A DNA stretch of 5,719 nt from Desulfobacterales bacterium (GTDB taxonomy: Bacteria; Desulfobacterota; Desulfobacteria; Desulfobacterales; Desulfobacteraceae): the NCBI GenBank assembly GCA_022361315.1, contig JAKSBB010001070.1:1-5719 (forward strand). Direction: 5' to 3'. Of this stretch, positions 1 through 5,719 are shown in pieces. The translations under genes were made by a program, and so were the position numbers. Within the stretch, counting starts at the first letter, position 1. The number at the start of each line of letters is the position of its first letter. The notes beneath the pieces were generated by a model. The model ran no database searches, was not told where the DNA came from, and worked only from the letters and a program-made list of their open reading frames with translations.

Positions 1-102
1 CATGGCCTGAATGACCAGGGGATCCTGAATCCCTCTGGCCACGATCTGATTTTCGACCATCTCCCGCCGCCACCGGGCAAATTTCGTGGGTTCATCGTTC
101 AT
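1..102 (-). CDS. pcm: Protein-L-isoaspartate O-methyltransferase, N-terminal fragment (cut by window edge)
   Basis: Reading leftward from an ATG at 102-100, an open frame of 34 codons runs to the edge of the window without a stop. The peptide contains REMVENQIVARGIQDPLVIQAM, close to the N-terminal helix typical of PCMT enzymes (MVE-Q---RGI-D--V--AM). These enzymes use S-adenosylmethionine to methylate abnormal L-isoaspartyl residues in aged proteins as the first step of repair. The SAM-binding domain lies outside the window, so activity cannot be judged. A purine-rich Shine-Dalgarno (AAGGGG, plus-strand 105-110) sits just before the ATG and supports this start. The gene is divergent from the K+ channel gene. 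The family call rests on about 20 well-matching residues, which are characteristic but few. Confidence 0.85.
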   Translation of the reverse strand, partial: MNDEPTKFARWRREMVENQIVARGIQDPLVIQAM

Positions 103-157
103 GCCCCCTTAATACCAGCAACCCACGACACCGTCAAGCAAAGAGCCGTCAACTTCT

Positions 158-187
158 ATCTTAGGCATTGCTCATGCCACCCTTCAA
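158..187 (-). promoter_or_regulatory. Possible promoter for pcm
   Basis: On the minus strand TTGAAG (plus 182-187) is followed after 18 bases by TAAGAT (plus 158-163). Each hexamer matches the sigma-70 consensus at four of six positions. Transcription would start near plus position 150, giving a leader of about 50 bases before the pcm ATG. This is a weak match judged by eye and could be chance. Confidence 0.3.
164..178. repeat. Inverted repeat GGCAT-N5-ATGCC, operator-like
   Basis: GGCAT (164-168) and ATGCC (174-178) are perfect reverse complements separated by five bases. The site lies between the divergent pcm and channel genes, inside the spacer of the candidate pcm promoter and upstream of the channel's candidate -10 box. 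That placement would suit a regulator binding site. Five-base arms can arise by chance, so a function is inference only. Confidence 0.3.
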
Positions 188-193
188 TATAAT
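188..193 (+). promoter_or_regulatory. Candidate -10 box for the K+ channel gene
   Basis: TATAAT is a perfect sigma-70 -10 hexamer about 90 bases upstream of the preferred channel start. No good -35 box lies 16-18 bases upstream; the nearest candidate is TTGCTC at 168-173, only 14 bases away. If it is used, it is probably weak or activator-dependent. Transcription would begin near 200, placing the 202-227 hairpin at the very 5' end of the message. Confidence 0.4.
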
Positions 194-201
194 GCAATAT
201 T

Positions 202-227
202 CGATCATCCCTGGTAATGGATGATCG
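202..227. repeat. Perfect 9-bp inverted repeat in the channel leader
   Basis: CGATCATCC (202-210) and GGATGATCG (219-227) are exact reverse complements around an eight-base loop, CTGGTAAT. The element lies just downstream of the TATAAT at 188-193. It could therefore be an operator over the transcription start or a hairpin at the 5' end of the channel mRNA. The dyad is seen directly; the role is inferred. It lacks a following T-run, so it is not a typical terminator. Confidence 0.55.
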
Positions 228-231
228 TAAT

Positions 232-243
232 TCAAAGCTTTGA
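232..243. repeat. Perfect 12-bp palindrome TCAAAGCTTTGA
   Basis: TCAAAGCTTTGA is an uninterrupted palindrome five bases downstream of the 202-227 inverted repeat and about 40 bases before the preferred channel ATG. It may be a dimeric regulator site or, with its neighbour, a structured leader. It overlaps the alternative TTG start at 240, which makes that start less attractive. Confidence 0.4.
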
Positions 244-281
244 CTTGCAATTTACTTTATTCACCAGTATTTATACCTGTC

Positions 282-1280
282 ATGAACCCGATTCTAAAAT
301 TCGAAGTTGCCATGATCATCGCGGCAGTCATATACCTGGGAGGCACCTTCGGGTATATGGCGCTGGAGGAATGGAGCTTTCTGGATGCCGCTTACATGAC
401 CGCCATCACCCTGAGTACAGTGGGATTTCTTGAGGTTCACGAACCCACTGCCGCCGGAAGAATATTCACCATTTTCCTCATTTTCACCGGTGTAGGGTAT
501 TTCCTTTACCTGGCCGGCGTGGTTATCGGCGGTGTGGTGGAAGGTGAAATGAAAACATTGCTGAGGAGACATCGTTTGGACAATAAAATCAAAAAACTCA
601 ACGACCATTATATTGTCTGCGGATACGGCCGTATCGGCCGGGTACTTTGCAATTTCATCAGAGAAGACACCTCGGATATCGTTGTCATTGAAAAAGACGA
701 AGAAATGATCCCCACCCTTGAACGGGATAAGATTCACTATTTGGTGGGGGATGCCTCGGATGAAGAACTTCTGGAAAAGGCAGGCATCGCGAAGGCCAAA
801 ACCCTTGTAGCGGCATTGGCCACGGATACGGCCAACGTGTTCCTGGTGCTGACCGTACGGCAGTTGAATCCCGATATTTACATTATGGCCAGGGCGTCTA
901 ATCCTCAGGTCCGGAAAAAACTGATCGTTGCAGGCGCCAACCGGGTGGAATCCCCCTATGACACCGGTGCCGTATCCATGGGCCTGAAAATATTAAAACC
1001 CAATGTATCCAACTTCCTGGATGCCGCCCTGTCCAGACAGAGTGATGCCATTCAGATTGAGGAGGCCTATGTTCCCGAAGGGTCCGGATATGTGGGCAAG
1101 ACGCTCAAAGATTCAGGTATCCGCCAGGATTTCAACCTGATCATCATTGCCACCAAAGATGTCGGTGATGCCATGGATTTTGCCCCCCACTTTGAAACCC
1201 AAATCCAGGCCGGCGCCACATTGATCGTCATGGGAAAAACCGAAGACCTAAAACGTTTCCGTTCCGCCCTGTCCAACTAA
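282..1280 (+). CDS. Two-helix potassium channel with RCK (TrkA-N/TrkA-C) regulatory module
   Basis: This 332-residue protein has the layout of MthK/GsuK-type ligand-gated K+ channels. TM1 lies near residues 8-27, followed by a pore helix and filter (TAITLSTVGFLEV, about 40-52) and TM2 near 60-86. The RCK N-domain starts near 107 with the Rossmann loop GYGRIG at 114-119, an acidic residue after beta-2 (E137) and GDASDEE at 156-162. A TrkA-C-like domain spans about 257-326. Channels of this type conduct K+ across the inner membrane, gated by ions or nucleotides bound to an RCK ring. The filter reads TVGFLE where TVGYGD is canonical. I chose the ATG at 282 because TM1 then follows at the usual distance; a TTG at 240 would add 14 residues and lies in a palindrome. 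Neither start has a clear Shine-Dalgarno. The gene appears monocistronic. Confidence 0.9.
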   Translation: MNPILKFEVAMIIAAVIYLGGTFGYMALEEWSFLDAAYMTAITLSTVGFLEVHEPTAAGRIFTIFLIFTGVGYFLYLAGVVIGGVVEGEMKTLLRRHRLDNKIKKLNDHYIVCGYGRIGRVLCNFIREDTSDIVVIEKDEEMIPTLERDKIHYLVGDASDEELLEKAGIAKAKTLVAALATDTANVFLVLTVRQLNPDIYIMARASNPQVRKKLIVAGANRVESPYDTGAVSMGLKILKPNVSNFLDAALSRQSDAIQIEEAYVPEGSGYVGKTLKDSGIRQDFNLIIIATKDVGDAMDFAPHFETQIQAGATLIVMGKTEDLKRFRSALSN

Positions 1281-1325
1281 AAAACCGGATGCACTGCGCC
1301 TGTTTCTGAGGCGCTGCATCCGGTT
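1279..1325 (-). terminator. Bulged 17-bp hairpin terminator between convergent genes
   Basis: The arms 1283-1301 and 1309-1325 pair over 17 base pairs with a two-base CT bulge (1294-1295) and a seven-base loop. The stem is rich in G and C in its inner part. On the minus strand it ends in six Ts (plus-strand A-run 1279-1284), the pattern of an intrinsic terminator for the cyclo-ligase homologue ending at 1373. On the plus strand the following sequence (GTATCATTCTGATTT) is only moderately T-rich, so termination of the channel transcript would be weaker. The A-run begins within the channel's TAA stop codon, so both genes share the element. Confidence 0.75.
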
Positions 1326-1342
1326 GTATCATTCTGATTTAC

Positions 1343-1359
1343 GTTTACGAATTGTAAAC
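1343..1359. repeat. Small inverted repeat GTTTAC-N5-GTAAAC
   Basis: GTTTAC (1343-1348) and GTAAAC (1354-1359) are perfect complements around GAATT. The element sits 13 bases past the stop codon of the minus-strand gene and ahead of the large terminator hairpin. The stem is short and A/T-rich, with no T-run. It may help protect the 3' end or may be chance. Confidence 0.3.
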
Positions 1360-1372
1360 CCGGTATGCCAAC

Positions 1373-1960
1373 TTAGATTTTGTAGATCACACGTTCATCG
1401 GTGATAATAATATCCACGGTAAACTTCCTGGATTCCATCTGGATCTGATCAACAATCTGATCTTCATAGGCCAATGACACCTTACGGCAGGTTTCCGGCA
1501 GTTTCGTGATAAGCTTTGTGTAGTAATTGTTACCGAATCCCACACGGCCCCCTTTATCATCAAAGGCCAGACCGGGAATAATGGCAATGTCCACGTCATC
1601 CAGGGCAATTTTCTTGCACCGTTCCGGATTGGGTTCCAGAATATCGTTGGCATTCATCACCAGGTCTTTATCGTAGTCAGAGATTTTATAGAGGTGAAAC
1701 GCATTTTTGGCATCGGTGAACACCGGCAGAATAACGCTTTTCTCAATTTCAAGGGTCCGCCGGATAATGGTTTCCATGGGAATTTCCGTGCTGGTGGGGG
1801 TGTACATGAACACCTGTTGCGACTCAAGAAAATTGGCAAATTCAAATAACTTATTCTCGATGGTCTGATATTTTTCTTCCAGGGTTTCCGGGGAAAGCGC
1901 ATCCAGACGGCTGGCAACCTGGGCAAGTACACTGCTTTTTCCGTTTTTCATGTCATCCAT
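1373..1960 (-). CDS. 5-formyltetrahydrofolate cyclo-ligase family protein (divergent)
   Basis: This 195-residue protein has the normal length of the family that converts 5-formyl-THF to 5,10-methenyl-THF with ATP in the cytoplasm. The fold signature is clear: IIPGLAFDDKGGRVGFGNNYY at 127-147 corresponds to the family's PGLAFD...R-G-G-GGYYDR, and VDIIITDERVI at 182-192 to its C-terminal strand. Several usual key positions differ. GGGYYDR reads GNNYYTK (143-149), the N-terminal K--LR reads KSSVL (8-12), and the late E-HD motif reads ESRKF (176-180). It may be a slow enzyme, a paralogue with another substrate, or simply a lineage variant. The first ATG (1960) is preferred over Met4 because AAAGG at plus 1971-1975 lies about ten bases upstream. 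It is convergent with the channel gene and divergent from serS. Confidence 0.82.
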   Translation of the reverse strand: MDDMKNGKSSVLAQVASRLDALSPETLEEKYQTIENKLFEFANFLESQQVFMYTPTSTEIPMETIIRRTLEIEKSVILPVFTDAKNAFHLYKISDYDKDLVMNANDILEPNPERCKKIALDDVDIAIIPGLAFDDKGGRVGFGNNYYTKLITKLPETCRKVSLAYEDQIVDQIQMESRKFTVDIIITDERVIYKI

Positions 1961-1982
1961 AGTTCTATTTCCTTTGGGTTAG

Positions 1983-1996
1983 ACAAAAATTTTTGT
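1983..1996. repeat. Perfect 14-bp palindrome ACAAAAATTTTTGT
   Basis: Five As meet five Ts, flanked by AC and GT, giving an exact 14-base palindrome in the leader of the minus-strand cyclo-ligase homologue. It starts six bases downstream of that gene's TATAAT box (2002-2007), so it would cover about +1 to +12 of the transcript. That is a good place for a repressor. It could also be an A-tract with no specific binder. Confidence 0.45.
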
Positions 1997-2001
1997 AAAA
2001 T

Positions 2002-2027
2002 ATTATACACCGGAGGGCAGTTGTCAA
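2002..2027 (-). promoter_or_regulatory. Promoter-like elements for the cyclo-ligase homologue (short spacer)
   Basis: On the minus strand a perfect TTGACA (plus 2022-2027) is followed by a perfect TATAAT (plus 2002-2007), but the spacer is only 14 bases instead of about 17. Shifting the -10 to the overlapping TAATAT (plus 2000-2005) gives a 16-base spacer with a four-of-six match. The predicted start near 1995 leaves a leader of about 35 bases including a good Shine-Dalgarno. The position is convincing; the exact register is not settled. Confidence 0.5.
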
Positions 2028-2047
2028 CCGGCAATAATCATTGACTG

Positions 2048-2077
2048 TTTACAAGGCCCGTGCTATCTGAGTACAAT
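2048..2077 (+). promoter_or_regulatory. Sigma-70-type promoter for serS-thrC-LysM
   Basis: TTTACA (2048-2053) and TACAAT (2072-2077) each match the consensus at five of six positions and are 18 bases apart. Transcription would start near 2084, giving a leader of about 55 bases before serS. A second, weaker pair (TTGACT at 2041, TATCTG at 2064, 17 bases apart) overlaps it. The leader is too short for a T-box, and no terminator-like hairpin is seen in it. Confidence 0.6.
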
Positions 2078-2138
2078 TGTGAAAACTTCATTACACAAAG
2101 ACATTTCAACCCAATAACCATGCAGGATACAGACCAAA

Positions 2139-3419
2139 ATGCTGGATATCAAACTAATTAAAAATGATTTGGACCTTGTTCAAAAAGGAATGGAAAAACG
2201 GGGGGCCCAGATTGATTTTTCTTCTTTTTTGAAGATTGAAGAAGATAGGAAAAAATTCCTACTTGAGATAGAGGAATTAAGACATCAGCGGAATACGGCC
2301 TCTGATGAGATCGCCAGGATGAAAAAAGCCGGAGAAGATGCCCAGCCCAGCATTGAAAAGATGCGGTCCGTATCCGAACGGATAAAGGAACTGGACAAAG
2401 AACTCGGTGAGGTTGAAGCACAAATCAAGGAATTTTTAATTTCCCTGCCAAATCTGCCGGCCGAAGATGTGCCCAAAGGTAAAGACGATACCGAAAACCG
2501 CCTGGAAAAAACCTGGGGAACGCCCCGGGAGTTCGGGTTTAAGATTAAGGATCATGCGGATATCGGCGAAGATTTAGGCATCCTGGATCTGGGACGTGCC
2601 ACCAAGCTGGCCGGTGCCAGATTTCCCTTATACATGGGAGCGGGCGCCCGGCTGGAACGTGCATTGATTAACTTCATGCTGGATATCCATACCACGGAAC
2701 ACGGATACAAAGAGGCGCTGCCGCCCTTCATTGTGAACAGAACCACCATGACCGGAACGGGCCAGCTTCCCAAATTTGAGGAAGACCTCTTTAAACTGGA
2801 CGGTTGGGATTACTACCTGATACCCACCTCCGAGGTGCCCATCACCAATATTTATGCCAAAGAGATTTTGGACGAGGCGGTGCTTCCTCTGAAATTCACC
2901 GCCTACACCCCCTGTTTCAGATCCGAGGCAGGCTCTTACGGCCGGGACACAAAGGGCCTGATCCGTCAGCACCAGTTCAACAAAGTAGAAATGGTGAAGG
3001 TCACCTCTCCGGATACCTCTTTTGACGAACTGGAATCTCTGCTGGCCAATGCGGAAACCATACTCCAGCGCCTGGAACTGCCGTACCGGGTCGTCACCCT
3101 GTGCACCGGTGACCTGGGATTCTCCGCCACCAAAACATACGACTTGGAAGTGTGGATGCCGGGACAGGACAAATACAGGGAGATTTCCTCCTGCTCCAAT
3201 TGTCTGGACTTCCAGGCCAGACGGGCCGGCATCAAGTTCAAACGTAAAGGTGCCAAAAAACCGGAGTTCTGCCATACTCTGAACGGTTCCGGGCTGGCCG
3301 TTGGCCGGACGTTTGCAGCCATTCTTGAAAACTATCAGCAGGCAGACGGTACCGTGACCGTTCCCGATGCCTTGGTACCGTATATGGGAGGCCGGACGGT
3401 AATTGAAAATGAAAGATGA
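2139..3419 (+). CDS. serS: Seryl-tRNA synthetase
   Basis: This class II aminoacyl-tRNA synthetase charges tRNA-Ser (and tRNA-Sec where present) with serine in the cytoplasm. At 426 residues it has the normal bacterial length. Residues 30-102 form the charged coiled-coil arm that grips the long variable arm of tRNA-Ser. Motif 1 lies near 169-199, and PTSE at 229-232 is the serine-site loop. Motif 2 is [21 protein letters not shown] (259-279), carrying the ATP-binding R261 and R276. EISSCSNC follows at 348-355, and motif 3 is [17 protein letters not shown] (382-398) with its invariant arginine R390. No key residue is missing. The ATG at 2139 is preceded by AGGA (2124-2127) at an 11-base distance, slightly long. 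It is the first gene of a likely operon with thrC, whose reading frame touches or overlaps its end. Confidence 0.97.
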   Translation: MLDIKLIKNDLDLVQKGMEKRGAQIDFSSFLKIEEDRKKFLLEIEELRHQRNTASDEIARMKKAGEDAQPSIEKMRSVSERIKELDKELGEVEAQIKEFLISLPNLPAEDVPKGKDDTENRLEKTWGTPREFGFKIKDHADIGEDLGILDLGRATKLAGARFPLYMGAGARLERALINFMLDIHTTEHGYKEALPPFIVNRTTMTGTGQLPKFEEDLFKLDGWDYYLIPTSEVPITNIYAKEILDEAVLPLKFTAYTPCFRSEAGSYGRDTKGLIRQHQFNKVEMVKVTSPDTSFDELESLLANAETILQRLELPYRVVTLCTGDLGFSATKTYDLEVWMPGQDKYREISSCSNCLDFQARRAGIKFKRKGAKKPEFCHTLNGSGLAVGRTFAAILENYQQADGTVTVPDALVPYMGGRTVIENER

Positions 3420-4902
3420 TATGTTTCCCGAAGAGATAAGATCCCACCTCATCCCCGAACCCGGGGGGGAACTTTATTACAAGTGCCTGGGGTGCGATGC
3501 GGAATACGGCATTGAAAAACTGCTCTACGTCTGCCCGGCCTGCAACCAGGTTTTGCTGATTCACGATAGGAAGCAGGACCGTTTAAAGGAGATTCCCGGT
3601 ACCACCTGGCAAAAGATCTTTGACTACCGAAAAATGCTGAAGATCCCTGCCTTGAAAGGGATTTATCGCTATCATGAATTCATCGGACCGAGTTTACCTC
3701 TGTCGTCCATCATCTATCTGGGTGAGGGACATACCCCGGTGGTGGAAGCAAGCGCCCTGCTCCAGGAACGGGTCGGTGGTCAATTTTACTATAAAAATGA
3801 CGGCCAGAATCCCAGCGCATCCTTCAAGGACCGTGGAATGGCATCTGCTCTGTCCAGCATCAAGTATCTCATCGATCAGAATCTCGTGTCGGATGTCATC
3901 GCTGTATGCGCGTCCACCGGAGATACGTCTGCAGCTGCAGCCCTGTATGCTTCCTACCTGGGCCCCCTGATTAAATCAGCGGTATTGCTGCCCCACAAAA
4001 AAGTCACTTCCGCCCAGCTGGCCCAGCCCCTGGGAAGCGGTGCCAATGTCTTTGAAATCCCCGGTGTGTTTGATGACTGCATGAAAGTGGTGGAGCATCT
4101 GTCCGGGAAATATCCAGTGGTACTTCTGAACTCCAAAAATGCCTGGCGAATTCTCGGACAGGAATCCTACTCCTATGAAATCGCCCAGGACTTCGACTGG
4201 GATATGACAAATAAAGTCGTCCTGGTTCCCATCGGCAATGCCGGCAATATCTCTGCTGTCATGAACGGGTTTCTGAAATTTTACCGTACCGGTATTATCA
4301 ATACCCTTCCCAAGGTCATCGGGGTACAGTCTGAGCATGCCGATCCCGTCTATAGGTATTATCTGGAGCCGGACGAAGAGAAACGGCAGTTTATCCCCGT
4401 GGATACGAAGCCTTCAGTTGCCCAGGCCGCCATGATAGGCAATCCCGTGTCCATGCCCCGGGTGGTGTCCATCGCCAAAGAGTATAACCAACTGAGCGGC
4501 AAAAAGAACGTTTTCGTCGTTCAGGTTAAAGAGCAGGACATCATGGACTGGCAGCTCACCGCCAATCAGAATGGCCATATCACCTGCACCCAGGGCGGGG
4601 AGTGTCTTGCCGGTCTTGTGTCAGCCAAAGCTCAGGGCATTGTCACACCGGATGAATGCGCTATTCTTGACGCCACGGCGCATGCCATCAAATTTTCAAA
4701 TTTCCAGGATCTCTACTTTAAAAAAGAACTCCCGGAAGCATACGGGATTAAACCGGATGAGCGTTTCATCAATATGCCGGAACTCATCGCACCGGATGAT
4801 GCGGAACTGATCCCTTCCCAGGAAAAACGGCTGGGAGATGTTGAATTCCAACGGTTTGTGGACGAGATATCCGGAAAAATAGCCATGAAACTGGAGTTAT
4901 AG
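3409..4902 (+). CDS. thrC: Threonine synthase (PLP-dependent, with N-terminal zinc ribbon)
   Basis: This enzyme converts O-phospho-L-homoserine to L-threonine, the last step of threonine synthesis, in the cytoplasm. From the ATG at 3409 it has 497 residues. An N-terminal CxxC...CxxC ribbon (Cys 26, 29, 42, 45) is followed by the fold-type II PLP core: [11 protein letters not shown] with the Schiff-base lysine at 140, [10 protein letters not shown] at 169-178, and the phosphate-binding loop GNAGN at 276-280. SFKDR places it with the plant/Bacillus-like group rather than the E. coli type. The start is ambiguous. TTG 3403 lies 11 bases after GGGAGG (3386-3391), ATG 3409 overlaps serS by 11 bases, and ATG 3421 begins two bases after the serS TGA. 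All are consistent with translational coupling to serS. The homologous PLP enzymes threonine dehydratase and cysteine synthase fit less well because of the zinc ribbon and the GNAGN context. Confidence 0.93.
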   Translation: MKDDMFPEEIRSHLIPEPGGELYYKCLGCDAEYGIEKLLYVCPACNQVLLIHDRKQDRLKEIPGTTWQKIFDYRKMLKIPALKGIYRYHEFIGPSLPLSSIIYLGEGHTPVVEASALLQERVGGQFYYKNDGQNPSASFKDRGMASALSSIKYLIDQNLVSDVIAVCASTGDTSAAAALYASYLGPLIKSAVLLPHKKVTSAQLAQPLGSGANVFEIPGVFDDCMKVVEHLSGKYPVVLLNSKNAWRILGQESYSYEIAQDFDWDMTNKVVLVPIGNAGNISAVMNGFLKFYRTGIINTLPKVIGVQSEHADPVYRYYLEPDEEKRQFIPVDTKPSVAQAAMIGNPVSMPRVVSIAKEYNQLSGKKNVFVVQVKEQDIMDWQLTANQNGHITCTQGGECLAGLVSAKAQGIVTPDECAILDATAHAIKFSNFQDLYFKKELPEAYGIKPDERFINMPELIAPDDAELIPSQEKRLGDVEFQRFVDEISGKIAMKLEL

Positions 4903-4912
4903 AAAAGGACCT

Positions 4913-5719
4913 ATGATAAGGTTCCGGCGACGCATAGTATACGGGCTGGTATGGGGATTACTCCTCCTCTGCCAGCCTTTGTCCGGAGGCTCAGAAGGGG
5001 TAAAAACCTATTACAAGCAATATACGATTTTCACCTTTGACCATGAAGATTACCTCTGCGAACCCTATCTGGTGAAAAAAAACGATTGGCTCTATAAAAT
5101 ATTTCGTCAAAAAGGCGAAATATCCGCATCTGATTTCCCCCTTTTTTTAAAAATTTTTCGTAAGATCAACCCGAAGCTGAGCAATATTGACGCCATTGCC
5201 CCCGGACACCAGATCCTTATCCCCCTCAAGCGCGTGGATAAACAGACCTATCAGGAACAGGAAACCGGAACAGTGGAAGTCCCGGTGCTGGAATTTTCCC
5301 ATAAGTTCGAGGAAAACGATCTGGAGAAGTTTGTACGAAAACACACCATTCAATCCGGAGATACCGTTTCAACCCTTCTGGGAAGGGACTTCTTAAGAAA
5401 AGGCGGAGCCGTATCCGAAGCGGGGAAAAGAACTTTTACCATCCTTAACCCGGATATCAAGGATATCAACCGGATCTACTTGGGGACTCAGGTCCTGATA
5501 CCGGATCCTGCGATTCTTTCCCAGCCATGGTTTGAAACCTTTTTAGCCCGAGGGGAACCCGGCAGTCTCCAGCCCTCCCCCGTAAACACTGCAAAAGGAA
5601 ACACCTTCAGTGCTAGACCTCAACCCGTCCTTTCAAGAAGAGATCTGAGCCGCCTCAAACGATACGCCCAACTCATTCAAGGCACCTTGATGCACCAGGG
5701 AAAAATGCATTTTCCGGGG
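4913..5719 (+). CDS. Exported protein with two LysM-like domains (C-terminus beyond window)
   Basis: The frame is open for 269 codons from an ATG at 4913 to the window edge. Residues 1-29 look like a signal peptide: an arginine-rich start (RFRRR), a hydrophobic core at 9-19, then a small-residue stretch (SGGSEG). Two LysM-like units follow, about 51-105 (ending APGHQILIPL) and about 144-197 (HTIQSGDTVSTLL ... LGTQVLIP). LysM modules bind glycan chains of peptidoglycan, so the protein probably acts in the periplasm or cell wall. Both units are about 54 residues, longer than the usual 44-50, because of an extra middle segment. After 200 the chain is proline-rich and low in complexity, then helical (RRDLSRLKRYAQLIQ). 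Cys20 follows LLL, a poor lipobox. AAGGA (4905-4909) is only three bases from the ATG. The gene starts ten bases after thrC and probably shares its transcript. The C-terminal function is unknown. Confidence 0.8.
   Translation, partial: MIRFRRRIVYGLVWGLLLLCQPLSGGSEGVKTYYKQYTIFTFDHEDYLCEPYLVKKNDWLYKIFRQKGEISASDFPLFLKIFRKINPKLSNIDAIAPGHQILIPLKRVDKQTYQEQETGTVEVPVLEFSHKFEENDLEKFVRKHTIQSGDTVSTLLGRDFLRKGGAVSEAGKRTFTILNPDIKDINRIYLGTQVLIPDPAILSQPWFETFLARGEPGSLQPSPVNTAKGNTFSARPQPVLSRRDLSRLKRYAQLIQGTLMHQGKMHFPG

Noticed and set aside
240..277. TTGACT at 240 as a -35 box for the channel
   Set aside because: No -10 lies at 16-18 bases; the nearest T/A-rich hexamer is over 20 bases away and would put the transcript start at or past the start codon.
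240..284. TTG at 240 as the channel start
   Set aside because: It has no Shine-Dalgarno, lies in a palindrome, and adds a 14-residue tail before TM1 that the family does not need; ATG 282 is preferred, although not proven.
294..737. 147-codon minus-strand open frame opposite the channel
   Set aside because: It overlaps conserved pore and RCK coding sequence and shows low-complexity, domain-free protein, so it is a shadow frame.
1961..2138. 6S RNA gene next to the cyclo-ligase homologue, as in gammaproteobacteria
   Set aside because: In that arrangement 6S RNA precedes ygfA, but this 178-base gap is filled by two divergent promoters and shows no long bubble-shaped hairpin.
2084..2138. T-box or other riboswitch upstream of serS
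   Set aside because: The leader is only about 55 bases, with no T-box sequence and no terminator hairpin; the only symmetry is a weak TTGTG/CACAA pair.
2628..3452. Long open frame of 274 codons on the minus strand opposite serS
   Set aside because: It lies almost wholly opposite a clear seryl-tRNA synthetase, has no recognisable domain and no promoter, and is explained as a shadow of biased codon use.
4913..4975. Lipoprotein signal at Cys20 of the LysM protein
   Set aside because: The residues before the cysteine are LLL, lacking the small residue normally required at -1, so a standard signal peptide is more likely.
5147..5396. Short open frames on both strands inside the LysM gene
   Set aside because: They overlap the signal-peptide/LysM frame, which is open to the window edge and shows domains; the short ones have none.

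Overview
This window looks like an ordinary chromosomal stretch of a Gram-negative bacterium of moderate G+C. The most likely source is a deltaproteobacterium (Desulfobacterota, perhaps Desulfobacterales). That assignment is an impression from protein style: an RCK-type K+ channel with a TVGF-type filter, a zinc-ribbon threonine synthase, and a LysM protein. No marker gene proves it. I see no mobile element, CRISPR array, tRNA, rRNA or phage signature.

Layout. (1) Positions 1-102, minus strand: the first 34 codons of a protein-L-isoaspartate O-methyltransferase (pcm), running off the left edge. (2) 103-281: a divergent intergenic region with three separate dyad symmetries and a consensus -10 box. 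(3) 282-1280, plus: a two-helix K+ channel with a C-terminal RCK (TrkA-N/TrkA-C) gating module. (4) 1279-1325: a long bulged hairpin between convergent genes, with its best T-run on the minus strand. (5) 1373-1960, minus: a 5-formyltetrahydrofolate cyclo-ligase family protein whose signature motifs are partly eroded. (6) 1961-2138: a second divergent intergenic region with promoter-like elements for both flanking genes and a perfect 14-bp palindrome. (7) 2139-5719, plus: a probable operon of serS, thrC and a secreted protein with two LysM-like domains, cut by the right edge.

How the genes relate. serS and thrC are directly adjacent or overlapping and are probably co-transcribed from the promoter upstream of serS. 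They supply seryl-tRNA and threonine respectively. The LysM gene follows ten bases after thrC and probably shares the transcript, although its cell-envelope role has no evident link to amino-acid metabolism. The channel, the cyclo-ligase homologue and pcm are separate transcription units.

No clearly new multi-gene system is visible. The points most worth a second look are the non-canonical channel filter (TVGFLE), a possible internal start that would give a soluble RCK protein, the altered active-site motifs of the cyclo-ligase homologue, and the dyads in the two divergent intergenic regions.
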